This document shows positions 1 through 11,576 of a stretch of 64,000 bases of DNA, in pieces (position 1 is the stretch's first letter; each line of letters opens with the position of its first letter). Made by a program: the position numbers and the translations under genes. Source of the DNA: Didymodactylos carnosus (lineage: Eukaryota; Rotifera; Eurotatoria; Philodinida; Philodinidae); assembly GCA_905250885.1 (NCBI GenBank), contig CAJNOQ010000019.1, positions 46,310-110,309 on the forward strand, written 5' to 3'. Below the pieces are notes generated by a model, which made no database searches, was not told the origin of the DNA, and was given only the letters and a program-made list of their open reading frames with translations.

Positions 1-69
1 ACAATTCCAATTGTTTTTCAGATTTTGCTACTTTTAATACTATTCGTGCTGTGAAAAAGAACAAAAATA

Positions 70-756
70 ATGTCCATAAAATTCAAAGATAATCAAGATG
101 AATATCATTTTAATTACGAAGAAGTGCAAGCTCTTTTCAACAGTGTAACAACATCATCCGAAAATAATTTGAATCAAGCAGCAGAAACATCAACAACAAT
201 GACCACGTCTTTAACGCCAGCCCGAACAACAATAACATATACGCCAATCTTTGGTGGACGAAGTTCTACAACTAGACGATCTGTCCGATCTCGCCCTCCA
301 CCTCCAACCTATTTAAATTCTTCGTTTTTTCGACACGCTGCACAAACTTCTCATCAAGGAACTGGATCTACTCCTCAACCCGGAGGAACAAATACACGTT
401 CTCCATTCAATTATTCAAGGTCATTTCGTTCCGGCATTCGTTCTCGTGGTCCATCTTACCGTCCATCATTTGATAGCCATCGGAATGATAATCATGATAA
501 TATCTCAAGAACAAATTCCGGTTTTCATGATAACATTACATCAGCATCAACAGCAACGATAACAGGAGTCATTGGAGGACAACCGTCAGTTGGTTCCGTG
601 ACTGCCGGTATGAGTCAGGTTTTAGCTATTACAACTAATTATCAACCACAACCAACTGGAACAGTTGATTTACAACGTTCTACATCGGTACCTAATATTA
701 TTTATTTACCAGCAACATTTGCTCTGGTTACTGTCAATAACAATGCAGCTAATGAT
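70..756 (+). CDS. Ser/Thr-rich coding exon, 229 codons, function unknown
   Basis: An open frame starts at ATG 70 and runs 229 codons to a strong donor (gtaagt at 757). If the donor is not used, the frame ends two codons later at TAA 763-765 (231 aa). A splice acceptor (tttttcag) ends at 21, so this exon starts at 22 with a short 5' UTR. The product is rich in Ser, Thr, Asn, Pro and Arg, has no visible domain, signal peptide or membrane segment, and looks disordered. It ends in phase 0. The next acceptor with a compatible open frame is at 3684, 24 nt before the Spinster start codon, so it could be an N-terminal extension of that transporter across a 2.9-kb intron. It could equally be an independent small gene. 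Codon use looks coding, but I do not recognise a family. Confidence 0.5.
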
Positions 757-1270
757 GTAAGTTAAATATGTTTATTTTTGTTTCCACATTCTCATGCTGG
801 ATGTTAAACTTTTAAATTTTTTTGTACTATAAATGCAGAATCTATTCCGAATTAGTTTTTTTCCAAAAAATACATATTTTTTTCAATGAAAAAATGTTTA
901 GTTTTATATGTTTGAATTCTTGAAGATGGATTTTGTTGATTAATTTTTATTTCAAGTAAAAGATTTTCCGTATGCTCATTATTTTTCGTGATAGTTTTTT
1001 GTTTGCGCACTGCAACCACAGTCATTAATTTTTTCTCATATTTTTTTTCTTGTCGTTATATATTTCGAATGTATATTCATTCTTCGAAATAATAATCACA
1101 TCGAACATATAAATGTCCATGGAATCTCAAGCAAAAACTGTTATTCAAAAAATTTGTTTGATTTTCACAAAAGAGCACCTCTTTTATTGAACTATGATAT
1201 TAATTCTGTCTAAAGTATGGCTCATCATCGTCTAAATCTTTATAACCCTCCCCCGCCCCCCCCCCCATAA

Positions 1271-1292
1271 TAGAAGACCACCTGGTCTTCTA
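1271..1292. repeat. Perfect 10-bp palindrome after a poly-C tract
   Basis: The arms TAGAAGACCA and TGGTCTTCTA are exact reverse complements with a 2-nt loop. A third copy of GGTCTTCTA lies at about 1323-1331. A run of nearly 20 cytosines stands just upstream. This may be the end of a degraded mobile element; no second terminus was identified. Confidence 0.5.
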
Positions 1293-1800
1293 TTTTGTCC
1301 CGCAAGTCGAGTTCTAAAGGATGGTCTTCTATTGCGGTCAAATTTTGTCACCTGCTAGTAGTCCAACGGTAACCTCACGTACTTGAAGTCCGTTCCCTAT
1401 TAGAAGTATGTTTTGACACTTTTACGTAACACTCCTTTTTTTTAACATAACAACTAATGAGCTGACTAATAAAACTTCAAAGCCGAATTCTGGGATCAGA
1501 AGTGTCGTCTGATTTTCTTCGTACTCTCAGTTGAAGATACCATTATTAAACTAAAGATAGATATAGATGTAGGCGGGAAATTACAACATCTAGCAAGTTT
1601 TGATTACATCGCTCCAAGAGCCTATAACTTGTATAAGCACTGGAGTCATATTATGTTTAGTTAATGGGCTTGATGATTCCTTGATCGATGAATCTCACAT
1701 AGGAAAACAATCAACCGATGCTAATTAAATCTTATCATACTTGGTATTAATTCTTTAGAATATATAGATATTTTAGACGCAGTAAACATCACTATGTATA

Positions 1801-2012
1801 TCGAATTTATAACTTCGAAATTTTTCTCTTCCTCTAGTATATAAGTCATCGAAGCTTGTCTGAAGGGAGTAGCCTTAGTGGACGGACCTGTACTAGTGAT
1901 AGTACCATACTCCTGAGACTGGTAAACCATGGTTCGAACGAATTCAGAACATAATATTTTTCAGTTCATGATCAAAAATAATGAAACTTGAAATATGTGC
2001 TGAAAAAGGCCC
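1801..2012 (+). repeat. Dispersed repeat, copy 1 (partner at 25818-26053)
   Basis: This stretch can be aligned by eye to 25818-26053 in the same orientation. Shared blocks include AAATTTTTCTCTTC, a GTTATCGAAACTTG-like block, TAGTRTTAGTGRTAGTA-like sequence and GGTTCGAA/GGTTCAAA. The copies are diverged, with several indels. Both copies are followed directly by a patch of simple-motif sequence (ACCGTA here, AAAGCGC in the other). The family is unknown to me. Confidence 0.55.
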
Positions 2013-2226
2013 ATTAACGATAATGTTTTCGACGACTGCGTATACTGCGGTCGAATACGGCGCATTTACGTAGCACCGTAAGCGAAGTAAGTATACGGCA
2101 CCATACTATACTGTAATTGAACCGTAATACGATGCATCTTATACGGTGACCGTTTGCAGGCCGAAAATCACCGTAATTTAGCCGAATACGGCCGTTTACG
2201 TACCGTATTGTTCGACCTGGGACGAT
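2013..2226. repeat. ACCGTA/TACGGT simple-motif patch
   Basis: This is a CpG-rich island in AT-rich DNA, built mostly from variants of ACCGTA and its complement TACGGT. The copies are imperfect, in both orientations and not in register, so it is not an ordinary tandem repeat. The right edge reads TTCGACCTGGG, whose complement CCCAGGTCGAA resembles the terminal repeat of the element at 37883-38079. The left end is unclear. Confidence 0.55.
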
Positions 2227-3707
2227 CAACACATTCTTTACTTTGATTGTGGAGTTTGCGCTTAAAGAAAGAAAAGATTCTCCTAAAAATCTCGACCCTA
2301 AACTTTGTCATATATCAGTCTAAGTATATTCTGAAGTTTTTAGATTTTTAAAACTTTTATTGAACTTCAGGGTATAGCGCAGATAAAATACAGTATAGCT
2401 AGAATTTCTGAAGTAAATCGAATCGGTTTTGAGTAATTTATGAACTTTCTAATTTTTCGTGAAAACAGGCGAAAATGAGCTATTCCATCTGATATACGTT
2501 TTTACTACGTAATTGAGTTCAGCGATTTCGATTAGGTGGGGGGGAATTCCCCCACCTGTTTTGAAACAATTACTCCATTCATTTTAAAAAATTTACTCCT
2601 ACTAGAAAAAAAATTGCTCTGAAAAGTTAAAAGCCCTTTTTTTTGGTTATTAAATTTTTAGAGTTGTTCCATAAAACTTCCCCCGCCTTGCCAAAGTTAT
2701 ATCGAAAACGCTGATTGAGTTTTGTTCTGAAAACAAATATGACCGCACAACATACCATCCAATAGTTTTTGAGGCTTCCAACAAGTGATGCTGGATCAAT
2801 CCAGGACACTCAAGAAACTTCATCCAACGCTTAAGTCACAAAAAATTGAAAAATTCTCTTGGTTCTAGAGTCCTCCGAGATCGATATTTTTAGTTTCAGT
2901 CCCGATTCCGTCCAATACCAGTAAATCACGATCCCGAAAAAAAAAATTTTCAATCCTGTCCCAATTGCTAGGCGGTGCAAGAGCGATATCTGACGCCTCC
3001 ATGCATCCCAATCGAGTGGAGGCTCGAAGCCAAAATTTGATTGATCAATTTGCGATTCATTCAGATAAAGCAGAAAAAAAGTATGTTTGTTATTTATTTG
3101 TTTTCCTGCTTCTTTAAATTGATATGAACTAGTGATAAGAGCAAAGACTTTGCGGAATCTGAATTGGATCACAAAAAGTACCGAAAAAAAATTTTCAGTT
3201 CTGATTCGAATCCCACAGGACTCTACTAGCTCTCATTTGTGCAGAACACTTCGGATCACTAATGTGTGAAGAAAAACGATATTTTTATATAATCGAGTTT
3301 TTAAGACAAACTGATTTTTAAAAGATCTTCTAAAAATGATTTGAAAAAGGCTTTCCAACTTATTTTTACTGAAAGATGCGTTAAAGTGTTGAAAACTATC
3401 CATGCCTTTTATCAATAGTACTCTCGTAAACAGTGAACCTCTCATACTAGCAATGGTTCGCCTATTAATTTAGATAGTTGATGACGAGTGCTGAAGCTCA
3501 CCGGAATTTAAAGGGTATTCTGAACTTTACTTGGTTTGAAATGAATGTGCTTAAGCTACAACAGAGAGCTAGGGTACAGAGGTTAACGTGAGAAGTTTTC
3601 AGATATCCTTTAAAAACTAGCTTTCTGGTTTTAGGGCTAAGCGTGGTAAACTTATCCAATAAAGATTTTGCATATTCTTTTAGATTCCAACTAAAATATC
3701 TGTCGAT

Positions 3708-6436
3708 ATGTCTGATACTCAACAATTAACACCAGGCATGTCTATCAGACCTACAGAACCTGTAAGTTATATACTACATTTTGCTTTTTCTTTGCTTTCA
3801 TAAATGTATTTTGCTATATAGTCACGAATGTTTTCTGGTTTACGTCATAAAAAATATAAAAGTGCAATAACAATGGTCGTTTTATTTTTAATCAATTTAC
3901 TCAATTTTATGGACAGATTTGCGATTGCAGGTAACCCAAATAAAAGTACTAGCCATTTGAGTATGCATGTATTGATAATGTTTCTCTCCTTTTCTCCGAA
4001 TAGGTGTATTGGATAAAATTCAAAAATATTTTACGATTACCGATTCTCAGGGTGGCTTGTTACAAACTGTGTTTGTCTGCAGTTATATGGCATTAGCGCC
4101 TCTATTTGGCTATTTGGGTGATCGATATAGCCGAAAAAACATTATTCTACTCGGCGTTACATTGTGGTCAATGACAACCGTTGCCGGCTCGTTTGTACCT
4201 TCTAATGTAAGTTTAGTTTTTTAAACTTGTTGTATAAGTTGTTCTATAATGTTTTCATCTTTAGTATTTTGTTATTTTTGTGATATTGAGAAGTTTGGTA
4301 GGAGTTGGTGAAGCGTCGTATTCGTGTGTACGTTTAATACATTGTTTTATAATAATTTTATGAACAGACTTTATTTATCTCAGGTAGCCCCAACAATTAT
4401 TGGGGATCTTTATAAACATGATTCGAGAACAAAAATGTTGGCTCTATTTAATATTGCAGTGCCATTAGGAAGGTATTTGCGTCAAAAGTCTGTCGTGAGA
4501 TCTTTTCAAATAATTATTGTTTTACACATTCCAATCAAAATACTGTCCAACCCCAAAGCTGCACAGTTGCATAAAAACAACTCTGCTCTATCGTTTGGCT
4601 GTGCGTACGATAGTTATATAACTTAAGATTATGGCATTTTTTTTATTGTTTTAGTGGACTTGGCTATATACTTGGTTCCAACATTGCCGAGGCATTCGGT
4701 GATTGGCGTTGGGCTTTGCGAGTAAGAAAGCAAAAAATATGATCTTTTTGTTCTTTGATCTCTCTATTACAACTTTCTATTTAGATTACGCCGGCATTAG
4801 GCGTTGTATGTGTCGTTCTTCTTTTGATTCTTGTTGATGAACCAGTGAGAGGCAGTGCGGACGGTGCACATATTCAAAAAGCAAGTGGTTGGTTAATGGA
4901 CGTTAAGGAATTAATTAAAATGTAAGTGTAGTTGTGCTAGTAAAAGATAGTTTTGTTTTTATTTAAAACTATTTTATTTTGTTAGTAAAAGTTACGTTTT
5001 ATCAACATTAGCTTTTACTTGGGTCTCTTTTACACTTGGAGCTATTGCTTGGTGGGCTCCCAATTTTTTAAAATACGCTAGTGAAGTTGTTTCTGGAAAA
5101 GAAGAGAAACAGTAAGTTTTCTGTTTATTTTCAAGTCAACAGTTTTGTTACCATTCGTTATGTTTCTATTTAGTGTCCCATTATATTTCGGTAAAATCTA
5201 CAATATTTCTAAAGAATAAAATCATTGTGTCTATTATTACTTTATCAGGAATTGTCACGTGTGTAGCTGGCTTTGTTGGTGTAATATCTGGCGCTGCAAT
5301 CGCTCGTCGGTAGGTCTGATCTATTCATCTACACCATCAACTGTCTTGCGTATCTTCTAAAAGGCACGTTTATCATCTCCGAGTTTATTTTTTTTACGAA
5401 TGATATTGAAATAATTGAAATTTTCTTACTTTCTTGGTTTTTCTAAAACAGAGTGGAACAAACTTATTAATAACTTTCCATTCTTCACGATAGAAGTAGA
5501 CTATTCAGTAATGTAATGATATATAATCCGTAGTTTGGCTATTATCTTGTTTATGTCTAGTTTTCGTAAGACACATCCTAATGCTGATCCAATCGTTTGT
5601 GGATGTGGAATATTATGTTCCTTGCCATTTTTAATGGTTGTATTAACATTTTCAAATAAAAATATGATTGCAACGTGGATATGCATATTTTTTGCAGAAG
5701 CACTTCTGTGTATGAATTGGGCATTGATAAGTGATATGTTAATGGTAACTTTATTTTTATATGTATAACAAGAATGTAAAAAAATTTGTCTTTTTTCTCA
5801 TTATAGTACGTTGTTATACCCACACGTCGTTCAACAGCAGCTGCCCTTCAAATATTTGCATCTCATTTATTTGGTGATGCAAGTAGTCCTTATATTATCG
5901 GATTAATGAGCGATTACTTTCGAAAACATCCTTCAAATGCGGCGCACGTAGACTGGGTATCTTTACGGAATGCATTACTGATTTGTCCATTCGTTGTTAC
6001 ATTGGGCAGTGCTGCATTTTTATTTTGTTCTTTATTTATTGTCGAAGACAGACGGAAAGCTGAATTAGTTATGGAAGGTACGTAGTTATACTAGTCTATG
6101 TAGTTAAAGTATGAATATGATTCCTGTCTATATTTTTCATATTTTACAAATAATACATCATTGTTTGTTTCCCATAACTTCCCATTTAAACTAGGTGAAC
6201 GCAGTGAGCAAACTTTATCATTTTATCTATAGAATAATCTCTCAAACAACTACATGTGCAAATTTTCATGATGAGATCTGCCTTTTCATGGAAGCAAGAA
6301 ACTTTTTTCAATTATTTTATGTACATCTAGATCTTGAAGAGCTTGTTTTCTAATTGAAATAGATTGGAAAGTGATTGATGGTCGATCGCCCGATGATGAT
6401 CTCCCGATTTTGCTCGCAGACACATCGAAATACTAA
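3708..6436 (+). CDS. spns: Spinster-type MFS transporter (13 exons, 484 aa)
   Basis: Major facilitator transporter of the Spinster family, which moves lysophospholipids or sphingolipids across lysosomal or other membranes. Exons by phase continuity: 3708-3761, 3822-3930, 4004-4206, 4265-4327, 4384-4472, 4655-4721, 4785-4921, 4986-5111, 5174-5190, 5249-5309, 5561-5744, 5807-6077, 6363-6436. The total is 1455 nt. Family signatures include FMDRFAIAGVL (residues 47-57), the TDSQGGLLQTVF block, LGDRYSRK in the loop after TM2, and a GEASYSCVAPTIIGDLY block. The hydrophobic pattern fits about 12 membrane helices, and 484 aa is normal for the family. Exon 9 is only 17 nt. In the SYSxxAPT block a Cys stands where I recall Thr. 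The start at 3708 is the first Met after an acceptor at 3683; the frame is open upstream to that acceptor, so the true N-terminus may be longer. AATAAA overlaps the region just after the stop (6440). Confidence 0.9.
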
Positions 6437-7516
6437 AATAATAAATAAGCAGAGAAGTATGCGTATGAATGTGTGATGCTTACTTACTTAATTCAATTTT
6501 GAAATTCATTAAAACATAATTGCTGTCAATTACATGTTGTCAATAACATTGAGAAACGGGCTCTCTACAGCTGTAACCAATTTTCTATTGTATATAAAGT
6601 ATTTCTTCTGTATTTTCTATTTAGTGATGGATTACGATGATCAAACTTTGATATACGTCCAATAGTTGTCATTTTAATGAGTGTTGTTTGGTGAGTTAGT
6701 GATATATTCTTTTTGCATTTATTTATTAATTAGTTTTTTTTATACGTATATTCTGTCTTGTTTTCATGTTCTTTAATATCAATATTTTTTTATGTGCAAT
6801 AATGCTAATATTTTGATGCTTTCTTTCTCTCGCATTTGATTATATATTTATTTTTTTATACAGATTTTTGTATTTCGTTGCTTTGTTTTTTACAAAAAAA
6901 CACAAATTTATGAAGATTCTAGAGTATACTTCTATTGTTTTTTTTTATTTTTTTACTATACACATTAGAAAAGAAAAGCAGGTCTTCCATTTGAGACACT
7001 TCGTTCTCTTCAGTTTAGAAAACTAGAAGATAGATTATTTTCTCAGAGAAACTTTCTTGTGAAACAAATCCAAAACGTTCACTACAAATGAGCAAGAAGT
7101 TAGACATGTTTGTGTGTTTTAAAATCGAACACTATTGAAGTGAGATAGATTAGTTCATATACTTGAAATTTAAAATAAATGTTACGATCAAGTATTGAAA
7201 TGTTTCAATATATGCATCTTTGATATGTCCGAGCAAGATTGAAAGAAAACTTATATCATTATTTACACATGTGTGTTTCTTTTCCTGGATAATGCAGAAA
7301 TCACATAAACATGCAAGCTAAAAAACATAGTATCGTGAAAGAGAAGTAGTCTGAAAAAACACTGATTTTTATTATACATAACAATATACTTTCGTAATTT
7401 TGTGTACAGTTTCTCTTCTGTTTTTTAGATTTATGCTCTGAGTTCCCAAATCAATTTTTTTAGGATTCCTGTACTTGGGAGATTCTTCGGTTGTACACAT
7501 CACATTATTTAAAAAA
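6437..7516. other. Intergenic between Spinster and band-7 genes
   Basis: AT-rich sequence with long T runs. It contains one possible alternative last exon for the transporter (6625-6665) and candidate acceptors with T tracts near 7428 and 7460 that could start the 5' UTR of the next gene. No other coding signal was seen. Confidence 0.5.
6625..6665 (+). CDS. spns: Possible alternative last exon of the Spinster gene
   Basis: An acceptor (ctatttag, ending 6624) is followed by a short open frame. Joined to exon 12 (ends 6077, phase 1), it encodes a 13-residue acidic tail, VMDYDDQTLIYVQ, then TAG. The canonical exon 13 (6363-6436) gives a different 24-residue tail. Phase fits both. This may be chance, as the exon is very short. 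Confidence 0.25.
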
Positions 7517-10500
7517 ATGAGTTCAACCAACCAACGATCAGCACAGACTGTAAGCTCCCAAATTGTCACAAGTTTCTACTAGATATTTATATTTGTTGTT
7601 GTATGTTCTAGGTACAAAATCCGTTGTTTATTGACGAGACTACTCCATTTATACCGGACCAACCATCAGCACAGACTGTATGCTCCCAAGTTATCATTAT
7701 TTTCTACTAGATATTTATATTTGTTGTTGTATGTTCTAGGTACAAAATCCGTTGTTTATCGATGAGACTACATTTATACGGGATAGCGATAGGAAAGATG
7801 CAGGTATGTTGCAACTTAAATTAACTGGAGTTCTGTTCTATATTCATTTCGTTCATGACTGACGAGATGATAATCAGAGATTGATATGTTTCCTTTAATA
7901 ATTGTTAAATCAAGATTTGTCTCTTGAAATAATACAATATAAGCTTTAAGATAGAAAATTTTTGTGTCTCTAAGGAGAATAAAATTCTTCTCACGATTTT
8001 GCATATTATTTGAATTCAGTTCAATAAATTCTTATTTACTAGTCGAGTCATTTCATAAATTATTTTGGGCTTTAAAACAGATGCAGCTTGACGATAATCT
8101 TATTGAGCAGGACGAGTTGATTTGATTATTGTATACGAAACCATTGCAGTTGAGATTGCTACGATTGTCGATTATTATGGCATTGATGAACTTCAAATAT
8201 CATTTGTGATTGATTTTTCGTCAAATGCTTGTGCGTTATTAAACGAATTTTTAATAAATAAGATATCAGATAGAATAGTAGAACAGGCCAATAAAACATT
8301 CAACAAACACCCGTAAGATTTGTTCCATTGTTATTAATATAATATGACATTTTAAATCCCCGAATTGAATCATTGATGATGGCTCGAGATTGATTTGACG
8401 AACAAAACTAATAACGACTTCTTCGCCACTGCGACTATCAGTTATACTCAGATGTTTTTTAAGTTAAAATTGTTCACTCACATCGGCTACTTGTTGAGAG
8501 AGAATATTCCATGTTTGTTATTAATAAACTGTAATTTTACTATTTTTTCAACATGAATAAATAATAATGATCGATGTGTCATATAACATTTGTTTTGTTA
8601 TTGTTTTAGAACCAAAACAAGAGTCTTCCTTAATTGCACAAAGGACAATGAATACTATGGATTTGGATGGTAAACAGAAACTTTCTCTAGTTATCTTGTT
8701 TTGATAAAATTATCTTGTTTAGATATAGACCAAGAGGCTCATGAAGATTTCGAACTACAAGAACGGGTAAGTTATAGACTAACTAAATAAAAGAAAAAAT
8801 TATTTACTGAGAGAATTCTCTATAAAGTATTCCCCATTCTCTCAATATATCAGACATATGAATGTACGTTTTTAGATGAGTTGTGCAGTGTTATGCAAAG
8901 ATTTTGTTTAAGAATGTATCCTTCATATCATCAAACTTTTCGTTTTCACAGGGACGACTTCGTTTAACATCTACAGAACGTCCGCGAACTTTTGTGCCAA
9001 CCAATGAAGACGACGACGACGAAAATATACTGAGTACGCAACCCATGTTAACTAGTTCACCAGAGGCCACCATAAGAGTTACAGATACAGATAATGAAGA
9101 CGAAAGTATGTTGTGTGTAACGATTCACTTTTAGGCAACATTGACAAAAGTTTTATTCGTTTTTCTAGCAACTCCGTTTCCAGTGGAGCGTGATAGTCAT
9201 ATTGATTTTATCGGGGATGGGGATGGTGCTTCGCCGATTAGAGATGAAACTAGCATTCGCCGTCGTTCATCACAACGGCCAAGTAGTCGAGGACAAGATG
9301 AACAAAATACAAATCCATTGCGACGCATTGTGGGGAATTTTTGGAATGAGTAAGTAATATTCTTGTTTCCGATTTGATTATATTTCTCTTTTTTCTTATT
9401 AGTCTCTGGCCTGCCAATGATAGAAGTGCTCGAATTGTTCCACTTTTACTCATTAGCTTATTTGTATTATTCGTCATCATTGTTATTATATTTGTTGTTA
9501 TGGGTTATGAATCTGTTGAATATCATCAAGTAGAATACTGAAAACTATTGAATTGTCTCATTTGCTAACAATATATACTTTAATTTAATTTTAGTTTGCT
9601 GTTGCACATAATCAAATGACTGGTCGAATGGATTTAAAAAATCCTTACTCATCTGGTGTTTATATATTATTACCTTGGCAAAGATTTGTTTATTTTGATA
9701 AAACATCACGATATATGCAGTTTGATGAGTTAACAGTGTTTACCACAGATAAAGCCAGCATTATTTTAGATGCTGCCATTGTTTACAAAATAAGGTAAAA
9801 TTAAGATATGTATAGAAAAAAAACACCAAAATACAAAATTATCTATTCGAAAAGATGATTTTTAATTTTAGATCTGAACAAATTGAACAAATTTGGTTGA
9901 ATTTTGCTGACAAACATGAAATGATTGTTGAACGTGTAGCTAAAAGTGTTATACGTAATTATGGCAATCAGTATTCAATATCAGATTATCGTACAAAACG
10001 TGTACAAGTTGAATATGAATTACGACAAGTTCTATACCGTGAATTATCTGGTGATTGTTGTTTAAAATGTTGCGATGATCACACATGCCCAATGCATCAA
10101 CAATGGATATGTTCAATTAATAATTGTACAAAGAATTGTACACCATCTCGTTTTGGTTATTTTATTGATTTAGAAGTTGTTTATTTTTATAAGATAGATT
10201 TACCATCAAATATTGTAAGTCGTTTACATACGTTGATGTTAAAACCGATTTATGTCGAAATAGCTTTACATCAACTCGAACAAGTTGTTTACCAAATTGA
10301 AACTCAACGTCAACGAAATGTCTATTTGAATAAAGCACGTTATGCACTTATGGCAAGCATCGCAAAAGCTGAATTAGAAATAGAAAATGCTAAGGTTTAT
10401 AAAGAGCAATATATTTTCAAGCAAATAGGTAAAACTGAGCAAAATTATATTTTTCGTAAATTGAATATAACTTCACAATCTGATAAATTAGCAAGTTGTT

Positions 10501-10670
10501 TTCTTTATGATTTAAATCATCTAATTAATGTTTCACAAACAGTCAACATCGATTCACATGTAAGACCACAAGTGAATAATCCTGTACGTTCAAATGAACC
10601 GTTTGATTTTATTCCACCAGATGTATTTGATTTAACGGAGTTTATGTCTATACTAACTGATCCCGTCTAA
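7517..10670 (+). CDS. Band-7/SPFH domain membrane protein (10 exons, 575 aa)
   Basis: Membrane-anchored protein with a stomatin/prohibitin-like SPFH domain. Such proteins scaffold membrane microdomains; the specific role here is unknown. Exons: 7517-7549, 7612-7677, 7740-7803, 8610-8669, 8723-8766, 8952-9105, 9169-9349, 9403-9529, 9595-9794, 9872-10670, total 1728 nt. Residues 1-200 are polar and acidic, with a run of Asp near residue 110. A single transmembrane helix lies at about 212-235 (RIVPLLLISLFVLFVIIVII). The SPFH domain follows, with a GVYILLPWQRFVYFDK strand block, and a helical part rich in Gln, Arg and Glu. An eight-Cys segment at about 372-399 interrupts the domain. Exons 2 and 3 are near copies (VQNPLFIDETT twice). 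The start is the first Met upstream of the repeated exons. AATAAA lies at 10733. Family assignment is from pattern; the closest ortholog is unknown. Confidence 0.8.
7537..7782 (+). repeat. Tandem duplication of an exon plus intron
   Basis: 7537-7656 and 7665-7782 are near-identical at an offset of 128 nt. The unit spans the end of one exon (TCAGCACAGACT), a whole 62-nt intron with donor and acceptor, and the start of the next exon (VQNPLFIDETT). The second copy lacks 3 nt (one Pro codon). The duplication keeps phase 0, so both exon copies can be translated. High intron identity indicates a recent event. Confidence 0.85.
8101..8316 (+). other. Unidentified open stretch inside band-7 intron 3
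   Basis: A frame without stops runs for about 70 codons and ends at TAA 8314-8316, next to a donor-like gtaag (8312). It contains VDYYGIDELQISFVIDF and a helical, charged end. No start codon in good context and no acceptor that keeps the host gene in frame were seen. It may be a relic of another gene or an unused exon. I do not recognise the family. Confidence 0.25.
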
Positions 10671-10732
10671 GACAATTTTTCATAGTTTTTAAGTAATATG
10701 ATATTATAATACTGACATTGAAATGTTTTTAC

Positions 10733-10738
10733 AATAAA
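10733..10738 (+). terminator. Poly(A) signal of the band-7 gene
   Basis: AATAAA 63 nt after the stop codon at 10668-10670. A second AATAAA is about 25 nt further on. Confidence 0.6.
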
Positions 10739-11576
10739 AGTAAGATATTGTGATCTTAAATAAAAGTTATTTTGAGCAGATAACTAGTTAACATATTTAC
10801 AGTTATGTTTTATATTTTTGAATTAATCTCTTTTTACTTTTTGTATAGAATATTTGTGATTTTGTTTTGAATTGAAGTCTTTTTTTAAAAAAAAATAACA
10901 ATAATAAAAACACATTCTGTCTATAGGAGGTGACTGTGACTACAATTGAATAAGAAAAATTATTTATAAGGTAAGCTAAAAAAGTGTAAAAACAGGATTG
11001 ATCAGATATGAAAAATATTTTTAACAAAGTAGTGCATGCTCATCTGAAATCTATCAAAGTATATCTTATTTTTCTCTTAGTTTATAAAAACCGGCAGTTT
11101 CTTGATGTTCAAGTAGAAAAGGGCTTGAAAGTGACAAATCACTTTCAAATAAACAAAATCAAAAGACAAAGCGAAAGTTTAAAATTATCAACAACTCTTT
11201 TGAAACATTGCTTTTCGAATATCTTTGATATGTAGGTGAAAAGTGGCACTTTTAATATACGGTCATCATGAATCAAAAAACTAAAAATAATTGTTTTATA
11301 TTTATGCATTAATTAAATGATCCATTGAAAGACGATGTGGAGAAATGAAAAAATATGGAAAAAATAAAAAGATTTGATAACAATGATTTGTTATCGTTTT
11401 TTATTTTAATCGATTTTCTTTCAACTTTATTGTGTGTGGAACACAAAGTGCAATAACAAAAGAAAAGATGTTATTGTTACTGAAGGAAATTCGACTCAAC
11501 GATGAACATGGTGTATATTATGCTGTATCTTAATTGTCGCTGAAATAGAATATAATTTCTTTATATATTTTCCAGG

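Larger units (their letters stand above)
757..3683. other. Intron or intergenic stretch with repeats, no gene seen
   Basis: No convincing coding sequence was found on either strand; the short frames here are interrupted and low in coding character. It holds a poly-C tract (about 1247-1266), a small perfect palindrome (1271-1292), one copy of a dispersed repeat (1801-2012) and an ACCGTA-motif patch (2013-2226). If the exon at 70-756 splices to 3684, this whole stretch is one intron. Confidence 0.5.

Noticed and set aside
2014-2232. 72-codon minus-strand frame
   Set aside because: Lies entirely in the ACCGTA motif patch; its openness is due to the repeated CG-rich motif.
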